Both the position numbers and the translations under genes were made by a program. A DNA stretch of 15,732 bases, taken from assembly GCA_023392515.1 (NCBI GenBank), contig JAEVYX010000032.1:1-15732 (forward strand), read 5' to 3'. This document shows, piece by piece, positions 8,180-14,269 of this stretch. The stretch is from Bacillota bacterium (GTDB lineage Bacteria; Bacillota; Clostridia; Christensenellales; Aristaeellaceae). Position 1 is the stretch's first letter. Each line of letters begins with the position of its first letter. The notes below the pieces were generated by a model, which saw nothing but the letters and a program-made list of their open reading frames with translations, was not told where the DNA came from and did not search any database.

Positions 8180-8190
8180 GCATACGGCAT
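8168..8190. repeat. 9+9 bp inverted repeat over the greA -10 element (operator candidate)
   Basis: ATGCCGTAT (8168-8176) and ATACGGCAT (8182-8190) are perfect reverse complements separated by 5 bp. The left arm includes the first half of the TATAAT box and the right arm covers the expected transcription start. The position suits a repressor site that would block RNA polymerase. No regulator gene in the window can be tied to it. Confidence 0.6.
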
Positions 8191-8194
8191 ATCA

Positions 8195-8334
8195 GTTGCT
8201 TTGGGCAAACTGCATATGGAAGCCGAAGGAATGCACCGCCACGCGCAAGCAACGGGACTGGTGCTTCTTCATTTTCTAACGCCGCCCCTTCGGGTACGCA
8301 GGGTGTAATTCGGCGTAAGAAAAGGTGCCTTTTC
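8195..8334 (+). promoter_or_regulatory. Structured 5' leader of greA (candidate cis-acting RNA)
   Basis: The untranslated leader shows several perfect stems. GTTGCTT (8195-8201) pairs with AAGCAAC (8247-8253) and encloses TGCAT/ATGCA (8211-8215 and 8231-8235). ACGCCG (8279-8284) pairs with CGGCGT (8311-8316). GAAAAG (8319-8324) pairs with CTTTTC (8329-8334) just before the ribosome binding site. AAGCA at 8247-8251 could instead pair with TGCTT at 8262-8266, so two exclusive folds exist. No known riboswitch class is recognised and there is no terminator T-run. Confidence 0.4.
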
Positions 8335-8350
8335 AGGAAAGGAGCAAACC

Positions 8351-8848
8351 ATGATGGCTGAACAACACGTACAAAAAAGCGCTAATGTGTTTACAAAAAA
8401 AGGTTTTCATGAACTGGAAGAAAAATTGGATTACTATATTTCTGTGCGCCGCAACGAAATTGCCGAGCAAATTGCCGTTGCCCGAGGCTTTGGTGATTTA
8501 AGCGAAAATGCGGAATATGACGAAGCCAAAAAAGAACAGGCGGCGCTTGAAAGCAAGATTGTCGAACTGGAAAACGCGATTCGTACTGCTATCGTAATTG
8601 ACGATGAAGATATAACAACGGACAAAGTAAGCGTTGGTACCTTGGTTCGCATCCGGGATATGGAAACCGGGGACGAGGAGGAATACTCCATCGTGGGCGG
8701 CCGGGAAAGCGATCCGGATACGAACCGCATTTCCAACGAAAGCCCCATGGGTGCTGCGCTTCTGGGGGCCAAAAAAGGCGATCAGGTGACGGTAGACGCG
8801 CCGGCCGGCGCGCTCAAATTCACTGTGCTGGATATACGCCGCCAGTAA
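8351..8848 (+). CDS. greA: Transcription elongation factor GreA
   Basis: Rescues backtracked RNA polymerase by stimulating cleavage of the RNA 3' end through the secondary channel. The 165 residues match the usual length. The N-terminal coiled coil (about 15-85) carries the diagnostic tip GDLSENAEYDEAK with acidic residues D49 and E52. The C-terminal FKBP-like domain (about 90-165) ends in the typical GDQVTVDAPAG...FTVLDI segment. AAAGGAG lies six bases before the first ATG at 8351; a second ATG directly follows and the first residue is therefore uncertain by one codon. lysS begins 24 bp downstream, a greA-lysS pairing common in Firmicutes. A full-consensus promoter and a folded leader precede it. 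Confidence 0.97.
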   Translation: MMAEQHVQKSANVFTKKGFHELEEKLDYYISVRRNEIAEQIAVARGFGDLSENAEYDEAKKEQAALESKIVELENAIRTAIVIDDEDITTDKVSVGTLVRIRDMETGDEEEYSIVGGRESDPDTNRISNESPMGAALLGAKKGDQVTVDAPAGALKFTVLDIRRQ

Positions 8849-8872
8849 AACAATGCTGAAGGAGGTTTCTTC

Positions 8873-10369
8873 ATGGCAGATATGCAAAGTGACGCCCTGG
8901 AGAACCAGGTTGATTTAAGTGAGCAGGAGCGTATCCGCAGGGAAAAGCTTCAGGCTTTGATTGATGCGGGGCAAAACCCTTATGAATTGGTTCGCTTCGA
9001 TGTAAGCCATCGCAGCAGTGATATTTTAAACGGTTTTGAATCCCTGGAAAACCAGAAGGTTTCTATCGCCGGGCGCATGGTCAGCCGCCGCATTATGGGC
9101 AAGGCTTCCTTTGCCCATCTCTTGGACAGCCAGGGCGATATCCAGATTTATGTGAAGCGGGACGATGTGGGCGACGAGGCATATGCTCTCTTTAAAGGCC
9201 TTGACTTGGGCGATGTGCTGGGTGTAGAGGGCATTGTTTTCCGTACCCAAAAAGGGGAAATCTCTGTTCATGTCCATCAGGTAACGCTGCTCAGCAAGAG
9301 CCTGAAGCCCTTGCCGGAGAAGTTTCACGGCCTGAAGGATACGGACTTGCGCTACCGGCAGCGGTACGTGGACATGATTGTGAACCCCGAGGTACGGGAT
9401 ACCTTCCGCAAGCGTTCCCAGATTTTGAGTGCCATCCGTGAGTTTTTGGACGCACGCGGCTTTCTGGAAGTGGATACCCCGGTGCTCCACACCCTGGAAA
9501 CAGGGGCGGCTGCCCGGCCTTTCAAGACCCATCACAATGCGCTGGATATTGATATGTACCTGCGTATTGAAACCGAGCTGTACCTGAAACGCCTGATCGT
9601 GGGCGGTTTCGACCGGGTATACGAAGTGGGCCGCATTTTCCGCAACGAGGGCATGGATGCCACCCACAACCCCGAGTTTACATCCATAGAGCTTTATCAG
9701 GCCTATGCCGATTATAAGGAAATCATGGCCTTGGTGGAGTCCCTCTACGATTATGTCGCTACAAAAGTCTGTGGTACAACGCAGGTCCCCTATGAAGGGG
9801 AAATGATTGACCTTAAAGCACCCTGGCCCCGGCTCACCATGGCCGAGGCGGTGAAAAAGTACAGCGGCGAGGATTACTATACCTGGGCGGATGATGAAGC
9901 GGCCCGGGAGGTTTGCAAGCGCCGGGAAGTTTTTGTGGAAAAGAACGCCCAGAAGGGCGATTGTCTGGCGGCGATGTTTGACGCTTTTGTGGAAGACAAG
10001 CTGATTCAGCCCACGTTTATCATGGACTATCCTGTTTGCATATCACCCTTGGCCAAGCGCAAAAAGGGCGAGCCGGAGCTTACCGAGCGGTTTGAGTATT
10101 TTATCGGCGGCCATGAATTGGGCAACGCCTTCTCCGAACTCAACGATCCCATCGATCAGCGCAAGCGCTTTGAGGACCAGGTTGCCATTCGCCGTTCCCA
10201 GGGCATCATGGGCGCCCAAGTGGATGAGGATTTTGTCAACGCGCTGGAATACGGCATGCCTCCTACCGGCGGCCTTGGCTTTGGCCTGGACCGGCTGGTG
10301 ATGCTGCTCACAGATAACACATCTATCCGGGATGTGCTGCTATTCCCCACCATGAAACCCAGGGAGTGA
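8873..10369 (+). CDS. lysS: Lysine--tRNA ligase, class II
   Basis: Charges tRNA-Lys with lysine using ATP. The 498 residues are the expected length. An N-terminal OB-fold anticodon-binding domain (about 60-145) is followed by the class II catalytic core. The core shows LRYRQRYVDMIVN (159-171), TGAAARPFKTHHNALD (210-225), motif 2 RIFRNEGMDATHNPEFTSIE (254-273) and motif 3 GLGFGLDRLVML near 467-478. AAGGAGG stands eight bases before the ATG. It is co-transcribed with greA. The last codons overlap a possible GTG start of the next gene, but that gene more likely starts at the ATG 26 bp after the lysS stop. Confidence 0.97.
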   Translation: MADMQSDALENQVDLSEQERIRREKLQALIDAGQNPYELVRFDVSHRSSDILNGFESLENQKVSIAGRMVSRRIMGKASFAHLLDSQGDIQIYVKRDDVGDEAYALFKGLDLGDVLGVEGIVFRTQKGEISVHVHQVTLLSKSLKPLPEKFHGLKDTDLRYRQRYVDMIVNPEVRDTFRKRSQILSAIREFLDARGFLEVDTPVLHTLETGAAARPFKTHHNALDIDMYLRIETELYLKRLIVGGFDRVYEVGRIFRNEGMDATHNPEFTSIELYQAYADYKEIMALVESLYDYVATKVCGTTQVPYEGEMIDLKAPWPRLTMAEAVKKYSGEDYYTWADDEAAREVCKRREVFVEKNAQKGDCLAAMFDAFVEDKLIQPTFIMDYPVCISPLAKRKKGEPELTERFEYFIGGHELGNAFSELNDPIDQRKRFEDQVAIRRSQGIMGAQVDEDFVNALEYGMPPTGGLGFGLDRLVMLLTDNTSIRDVLLFPTMKPRE

Positions 10370-10395
10370 CCTTTGGCCCCCGGGAAGGAACTGCC

Positions 10396-11052
10396 ATGTC
10401 TATCAAAACACCCTTGACGATGGAGCGGGTCCGTCATCATTTTGCATACGGCTTCTGGAAATATCTTATTTTGGTTGTGGCGGCGGCAGCCGGATGGAAT
10501 CTTATCTATACCACAACCGCATACCGGCCTCCCGCGGAAAAACGCATTGATTTTTATGTTTCCGGTAACGGCGCCGATACCCAGGCACTGGATTTGCTCA
10601 TGCAAACCGTTTGGCAGGAAGTTTTGCCGGACATGGAGCTTGTACAGGCCTACAGCCTGCTTTCCGGAAGCGAAGACGCCTATTCCCAGATGCAGCTGAC
10701 CACCTATATCATGGCTGGTGAGGGGGATGTGTATCTGCTGGAAAAGGACCGGTTTGAAAGCTTTGCCACAGGCGGTGCCATGGTGCCTTTGGAAGGCTAT
10801 GTGGATTCGGGGGCGCTCAATACGCAAGGCCTGGATTTGAAAAAAGGCTACGCAACAGATTCGGAAACGGGGGAGCGCCACCTGTATGGCATTCCTGCGG
10901 ATCTTTTGATCGGGTTTAACGACTATGGCGTCTATACGGACAATATGGTGCTTTGCGTTACATCACTCAGCGGCAATGAAGCAAACGCCGTCAAATTTGT
11001 GGATTACCTGCTCACCCATATGCAGTCGTCCGGAGGGCAGGCAGCGCAGTAG
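10396..11052 (+). CDS. Membrane-anchored protein resembling part of an extracellular solute-binding protein
   Basis: Uncharacterised protein of 218 residues. A basic N-terminus (ERVRHHFAYGFWK) leads into one membrane helix at about 20-42, and the remainder should be outside the cell. The start of the external part (KRIDFYVSGNG), then a leucine-rich helix, QLTTYIMAGEGDVYLLEKDRF and GIPADLL look like the first lobe and a crossover strand of a family-1 ABC solute-binding protein. At about half the usual length, it would have an incomplete second lobe. There is no lipobox cysteine. GGAAGGAA precedes the ATG at 10396; an in-frame GTG at 10366 overlaps the lysS stop and lacks such a site. It is likely co-transcribed with lysS and ends before a strong terminator. 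No transporter genes are beside it, so transport is unproven. Confidence 0.75.
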   Translation: MSIKTPLTMERVRHHFAYGFWKYLILVVAAAAGWNLIYTTTAYRPPAEKRIDFYVSGNGADTQALDLLMQTVWQEVLPDMELVQAYSLLSGSEDAYSQMQLTTYIMAGEGDVYLLEKDRFESFATGGAMVPLEGYVDSGALNTQGLDLKKGYATDSETGERHLYGIPADLLIGFNDYGVYTDNMVLCVTSLSGNEANAVKFVDYLLTHMQSSGGQAAQ

Positions 11053-11119
11053 TCAGCATCATAAAGTATCAAGGATGCTATCGAACATATCAAGCATATA
11101 AGTAGTTCGCTGCATTAGG

Positions 11120-11146
11120 CGCCGGGGGTATCTCCCCCGGCGTTTT
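11120..11146 (+). terminator. Rho-independent terminator after the greA-lysS unit
   Basis: CGCCGGGGG (11120-11128) and CCCCCGGCG (11134-11142) form a perfect 9-bp GC-rich stem with a 5-nt loop, followed by TTTT. It lies about 70 bp after the stop of the membrane-anchored protein gene. The T-run is short but the stem is very strong. Confidence 0.85.
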
Positions 11147-11269
11147 GCTGCCTTTCGCTTCCGCACCATTTTGCGTAATTTGCATATGGTGAAAAAAGAA
11201 AAGGAGTATATTTTTCCAGTTTTCAGGTCAGACTGTAACCGGAAAGCTATGGGAAAGGGGGGAAATCCA

Positions 11270-11482
11270 ATGCCGGGCCAAAAATGTATTCTATGCGGGA
11301 AGGAATATCCGACAGGGCTTCATATTCTGGGGTGCCTGATCTGCTTTCCCTGTGAAAAGAAGCTCCTGGTGCCCGACGGCGTGCAGCGCCTTTCCGCCCA
11401 GCGTCGGCGCGCGTTGGGGCGGTGGATTCGGGCGGCGCAGCCGGCTAGCCCGATGGTACATGGATACAGGCGCTTTTGCTAG
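11270..11482 (+). CDS. csfB: Gin/CsfB-type anti-sigma-G factor
   Basis: Small zinc-binding protein of 70 residues that in Bacillus binds and inhibits sigma-G (and sigma-E) during sporulation. The two CxxC pairs (C6/C9 and C25/C28) and the spacing CILCGK...GLHILGCLICFPCEKK match the Gin family closely. The C-terminal part is basic and not diagnostic. The start at 11270 is chosen because AAAGGGGGGAAA precedes it, while the longer open frame back to 11171 (TTG) has no such site. Context supports the call: a decarboxylase and thymidylate kinase follow, as in csfB-yaaO-tmk of B. subtilis. A terminator directly after the gene makes it a separate transcript. It implies a spore-forming host or a recent spore-forming ancestor. 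Confidence 0.85.
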   Translation: MPGQKCILCGKEYPTGLHILGCLICFPCEKKLLVPDGVQRLSAQRRRALGRWIRAAQPASPMVHGYRRFC

Positions 11483-11502
11483 GCTACATAGGTATGGTCA
11501 GG

Positions 11503-11530
11503 AAACGCATTCTGTGTGGATGCGTTTTTT
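11503..11530 (+). terminator. Rho-independent terminator after gin
   Basis: AAACGCAT (11503-11510) and ATGCGTTT (11520-11527) form a perfect 8-bp stem with a 9-nt loop, and the T-run continues to 11530 (TTTTTT in total). It lies 20 bp after the gin stop and just before the decarboxylase promoter, separating the two transcripts. Confidence 0.8.
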
Positions 11531-11536
11531 GCTGCC

Positions 11537-11565
11537 TTGCAATTCCACGCCTTCCCATGTACAAT
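11537..11565 (+). promoter_or_regulatory. Predicted sigma-A promoter for the decarboxylase - HAD/tmk - mnmA operon
   Basis: TTGCAA (11537-11542) and TACAAT (11560-11565) are separated by exactly 17 bp. The expected start near 11572 leaves a leader of only about 15 nt, with the ribosome binding site at its very 5' end. The -10 lies in the loop of an 8+8 bp inverted repeat (11550-11576). Confidence 0.7.
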
Positions 11566-11576
11566 AGCTGGGAAGG
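11550..11576. repeat. 8+8 bp inverted repeat spanning the decarboxylase -10 and ribosome binding site
   Basis: CCTTCCCA (11550-11557) and TGGGAAGG (11569-11576) are perfect reverse complements with 11 bp between. The -10 TACAAT is inside, and the right arm is the Shine-Dalgarno sequence of the decarboxylase gene. As DNA it could be an operator. In a transcript reading through from gin it would form a hairpin hiding the ribosome binding site. Confidence 0.6.
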
Positions 11577-11586
11577 TGAATCATCA

Positions 11587-12954
11587 ATGGCATTTTTTCG
11601 CCCCATGCATGACATGCTGATGGAAAACAAGAACCGCATGAGTCTGCATATGCCCGGGCATAAGGGATATCCCCCCTTTGAGGCGGAACCTGTTCAATGG
11701 ATGGATACGACGGAACTGCCTGTGACAGACGATCTGTATGCTCCCTTCGGCCCCATCGACACGGCGCAAAAGCTGATGGCCAAGGAGGCTGGGGCAGGGC
11801 ATACGCTGATGCTGACCGGCGGCTCTACCGCCGGTATTTTGACGATGCTGCTTTATTGTGCCCAACCGGGGGATACGGTAATCCTGCCCCGGAATGCGCA
11901 TTTATCCTGTATGAATGGCTGCATCCTGGGCGATCTGCATCCCGTCTTTGTACCCCTCCAATCCACTGAGGACGGGTATGCCTATGCGCCGGAAAACGGT
12001 TTTTTGCAGGCGATAGCGGAGCATAAAAAAGCAAAAGCGGTGCTTGTCACACGCCCTGATTTTTATGGCGGAGCTGTCCCCCTTGCGCGCATTGCGGCGG
12101 CGGCCCATGAAAATAACATGCGCCTGATTGTGGACGAAGCCCACGGTGCCCACTGGAACTGGATGCAGGCTATTCCCAATGCCGGAAGGTACGGGGCCGA
12201 TTTGTGGGTGCAGTCCGCCCACAAGACGCTGCCGGCCTTGACAGCCGGTTCCTGGCTTCATTTAGCCGAACAGGAAGACATGCAAAGGGCTAGACGGCTG
12301 CTGCGTATGGTTCAAACCTCCAGCCCCGCTTTTTATATCCTGCAATCCCTGGACGATGCCAGGGCATTTATGGCGGAAAAGGGTGCGAAGGCTTTGAGCA
12401 ATCTATGCGGCCTTTTGCGAGGATTTAGAGACGCCCTGCCCTCCCTTGGCTATGCGGATGCCCACAGCCTTTGGAAAGATCAGCCCCTTGATTTTGATCC
12501 TACCCGGCTGGTGATTGCGGCGCCGCAAGGGGGATATGCGCTGGCAAAACATCTCCAATCTGCCGGGATTGATGTGGAGATGGCCGACGATCGCCGCATT
12601 GTCTGCATCCTTTCGGTGACGGATGGGGAAGAGACTTTCCTTAGGCTCAAAGGCGCGCTCGCGACAATGATTCCGGAACCTGTTTCCATGCCTGCAGGGA
12701 CAAGCACAGGGGCAATTGCCGGCCGGGCGCTTCTTTCCCCCCGTGCAGCTGCTCTTTCCGAATTGGTTCAGGTACCGGCGGAAAAGGCGGCAGGCTGCGT
12801 TTCCGGGGCCAGTGTGGGGCTTTATCCGCCGGGGATTCCGCTTGTGGTGCCGGGAGAAGTGATCACGCCGGAGATTGTTGCACGATTGAATGCAGCACCG
12901 GAAGAGGCCCGGTTCGGGCTTCAAAACGGCCGGTTTTTATGTGTAAAGTTATGA
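11587..12954 (+). CDS. Orn/Lys/Arg decarboxylase family PLP enzyme (YaaO/SpeA-like)
   Basis: PLP-dependent fold-type I enzyme of 455 residues, probably an amino acid decarboxylase for lysine, arginine or ornithine. The N-terminus has HMPGHKG at 21-27, a family hallmark. TGGSTAG (77-83) binds the cofactor phosphate, H105 stacks on the PLP ring, DEAHGAHW is at 183-190, and SAHKTLPAL carries the Schiff-base lysine K213. It lacks the N-terminal wing domain of the inducible E. coli enzymes, as YaaO-type proteins do. The start at 11587 is preceded by GGAAGGTGA; upstream in-frame starts would run through the gin terminator and promoter. The phosphatase-kinase gene begins 24 bp later. The exact substrate is undetermined, and in some genomes these proteins are annotated only as aminotransferase-like. 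Confidence 0.9.
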   Translation: MAFFRPMHDMLMENKNRMSLHMPGHKGYPPFEAEPVQWMDTTELPVTDDLYAPFGPIDTAQKLMAKEAGAGHTLMLTGGSTAGILTMLLYCAQPGDTVILPRNAHLSCMNGCILGDLHPVFVPLQSTEDGYAYAPENGFLQAIAEHKKAKAVLVTRPDFYGGAVPLARIAAAAHENNMRLIVDEAHGAHWNWMQAIPNAGRYGADLWVQSAHKTLPALTAGSWLHLAEQEDMQRARRLLRMVQTSSPAFYILQSLDDARAFMAEKGAKALSNLCGLLRGFRDALPSLGYADAHSLWKDQPLDFDPTRLVIAAPQGGYALAKHLQSAGIDVEMADDRRIVCILSVTDGEETFLRLKGALATMIPEPVSMPAGTSTGAIAGRALLSPRAAALSELVQVPAEKAAGCVSGASVGLYPPGIPLVVPGEVITPEIVARLNAAPEEARFGLQNGRFLCVKL

Positions 12955-12977
12955 ATTGTCAGGAGGCGGCTGACTGT

Positions 12978-14267
12978 ATGCCGAATTTCCCGTATGATAC
13001 GGTTCTATTCGATCTAGATGGAACATTGACAAGGTCTGAGGAAGGAATCCTCAAAAGCGCGCAGTACGCCCTTGAAAAAATGGGAAGGCCTGCTCCCGAT
13101 ATGCAGGTGCTGCGGGCGTTTATCGGCCCTCCCCTGTATGCCTCTTTTCGGGAGCTCTGTGGGATGACTTCCGAGGAAGCCCATCAGGCGGTGATCTATT
13201 ACCGGGAACGGTACACGACGGTCGGCCTGTATGAGAACGCTGTCTATCCCGGCATACGCATGCTGTTAAGGCAGCTCCGGGCAAATGGCGCATACCTGGC
13301 GGTGGCGACGGGCAAGCCCCAAAAACCCACGGAAGCAATACTCGACCATTTCGGGCTGGCCCATTTCTTTCACGCCGTCGCAGGCACGGACGAAAAAGAT
13401 CAAGACACCAGCAAAAAGCGGCTGATTAAGCGGGTCATGCCTGATACCTGCCATCGGGCGGTGATGGTGGGCGACCGGCACTTTGACGTGGAAGGCGCAA
13501 AAGATGCGGGAATTGACAGCATTGGCGTAGCCTTTGGCTATGGTTCCCGGGATGAGCTGCAAAATGCCGGGGCTACCCATATCGCCAATACTGTCGGAGA
13601 ATTGACAGAATTGTTGTGCCCGGGTGCAAAGCCGCTCCGCGGCGTGTTCCTCTCGGTGGAGGGGCTGGATGGCAGCGGCAAAACAACCCAGGTGGACTAT
13701 CTGGAAAAGTATTTGCTGGACTGGGGCTATGAGGTGCTGCGCACCCGTGAACCCGGCGGCTGCCTTATTTCGGAAAAAATACGCAATGTGGTTTTGGATA
13801 CGGCCAATGTGGGTATGAGCGCCGCCTGCGAAGCGCTGCTCTATGCCGCATCCCGCGCCCAGCACGTACATCAGGTGATCCGCCCGGCGGTTTCACGGGG
13901 CCTGGTGGTGCTGTGCGACCGGTTTGTGGATTCCAGTATCGCCTATCAGGGCGGGGGCAGGGAATTGGGCATTCAGGTGGTGGCCCAAATCAACGAACCG
14001 GCGGTGGATGGGTTGATGCCCGACTGCACCGTCTACCTGGATATTGACCATCAAACCGCTTTAAATCGCAGAAAAAGCGCATCGGCCCTTGACCGCATCG
14101 AGATCGAGGAATCCTCGTTCCATGGCAGGGTAGAAGAAGCATACAAAAAACTGATTGCATCAGATCCCGAGCGTTTTGTGAAGGTGGATGCATCTTTGCC
14201 GCCGGAGGAAATAGGCCGTCTGGCATTTGAAAAAGTATTTCGGAGATTGTCAGCCGGGGAGGAATAA
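12978..14267 (+). CDS. tmk: HAD-family phosphatase fused to thymidylate kinase
   Basis: One continuous frame of 429 residues encodes two enzymes. Residues 1-213 are a HAD hydrolase of the phosphoglycolate phosphatase/PpaX type: motif I DLDGT (D12, D14), motif II T111 in VATGK, motif III at K146/K147, motif IV VGDRHFD with D166, and a helical cap between about 20 and 90. Residues 221-429 are a complete dTMP kinase: P-loop GLDGSGKTT (229-237), TREPGG (256-261), CDRFVDSSIAYQG (313-325) and a lid with ALDRIEIEESSF. The linker is only about eight residues. The kinase makes dTDP from dTMP; the phosphatase substrate is unknown. AGGAGG at 12961-12966 fixes the start at 12978; starts at 12939 and 12951 lack a site. 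tmk usually stands alone at this position. Confidence 0.93.
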   Translation: MPNFPYDTVLFDLDGTLTRSEEGILKSAQYALEKMGRPAPDMQVLRAFIGPPLYASFRELCGMTSEEAHQAVIYYRERYTTVGLYENAVYPGIRMLLRQLRANGAYLAVATGKPQKPTEAILDHFGLAHFFHAVAGTDEKDQDTSKKRLIKRVMPDTCHRAVMVGDRHFDVEGAKDAGIDSIGVAFGYGSRDELQNAGATHIANTVGELTELLCPGAKPLRGVFLSVEGLDGSGKTTQVDYLEKYLLDWGYEVLRTREPGGCLISEKIRNVVLDTANVGMSAACEALLYAASRAQHVHQVIRPAVSRGLVVLCDRFVDSSIAYQGGGRELGIQVVAQINEPAVDGLMPDCTVYLDIDHQTALNRRKSASALDRIEIEESSFHGRVEEAYKKLIASDPERFVKVDASLPPEEIGRLAFEKVFRRLSAGEE

Positions 14268-14269
14268 CC

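Noticed and set aside
8216..8308. Possible 30-codon leader peptide upstream of greA
   Set aside because: The ATG has no good Shine-Dalgarno, and the codons show no run of one amino acid that would suggest attenuation. The RNA stems explain the region equally well.
8195..8334. T-box riboswitch upstream of greA-lysS
   Set aside because: AGGGTG at 8300-8305 hints at the T-box core, but the full AGGGTGGNACCGCG element and a terminator with a T-run are missing.
10156..10881. Minus-strand open frame of 241 codons
   Set aside because: It is antisense to the end of lysS and the following gene, shows no recognisable motif, and has no promoter or ribosome binding site.
12939..12980. Earlier starts (12939 or 12951) for the HAD-thymidylate kinase gene
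   Set aside because: They overlap the decarboxylase end and lack a Shine-Dalgarno, while AGGAGG stands correctly before 12978 and the HAD domain starts there.
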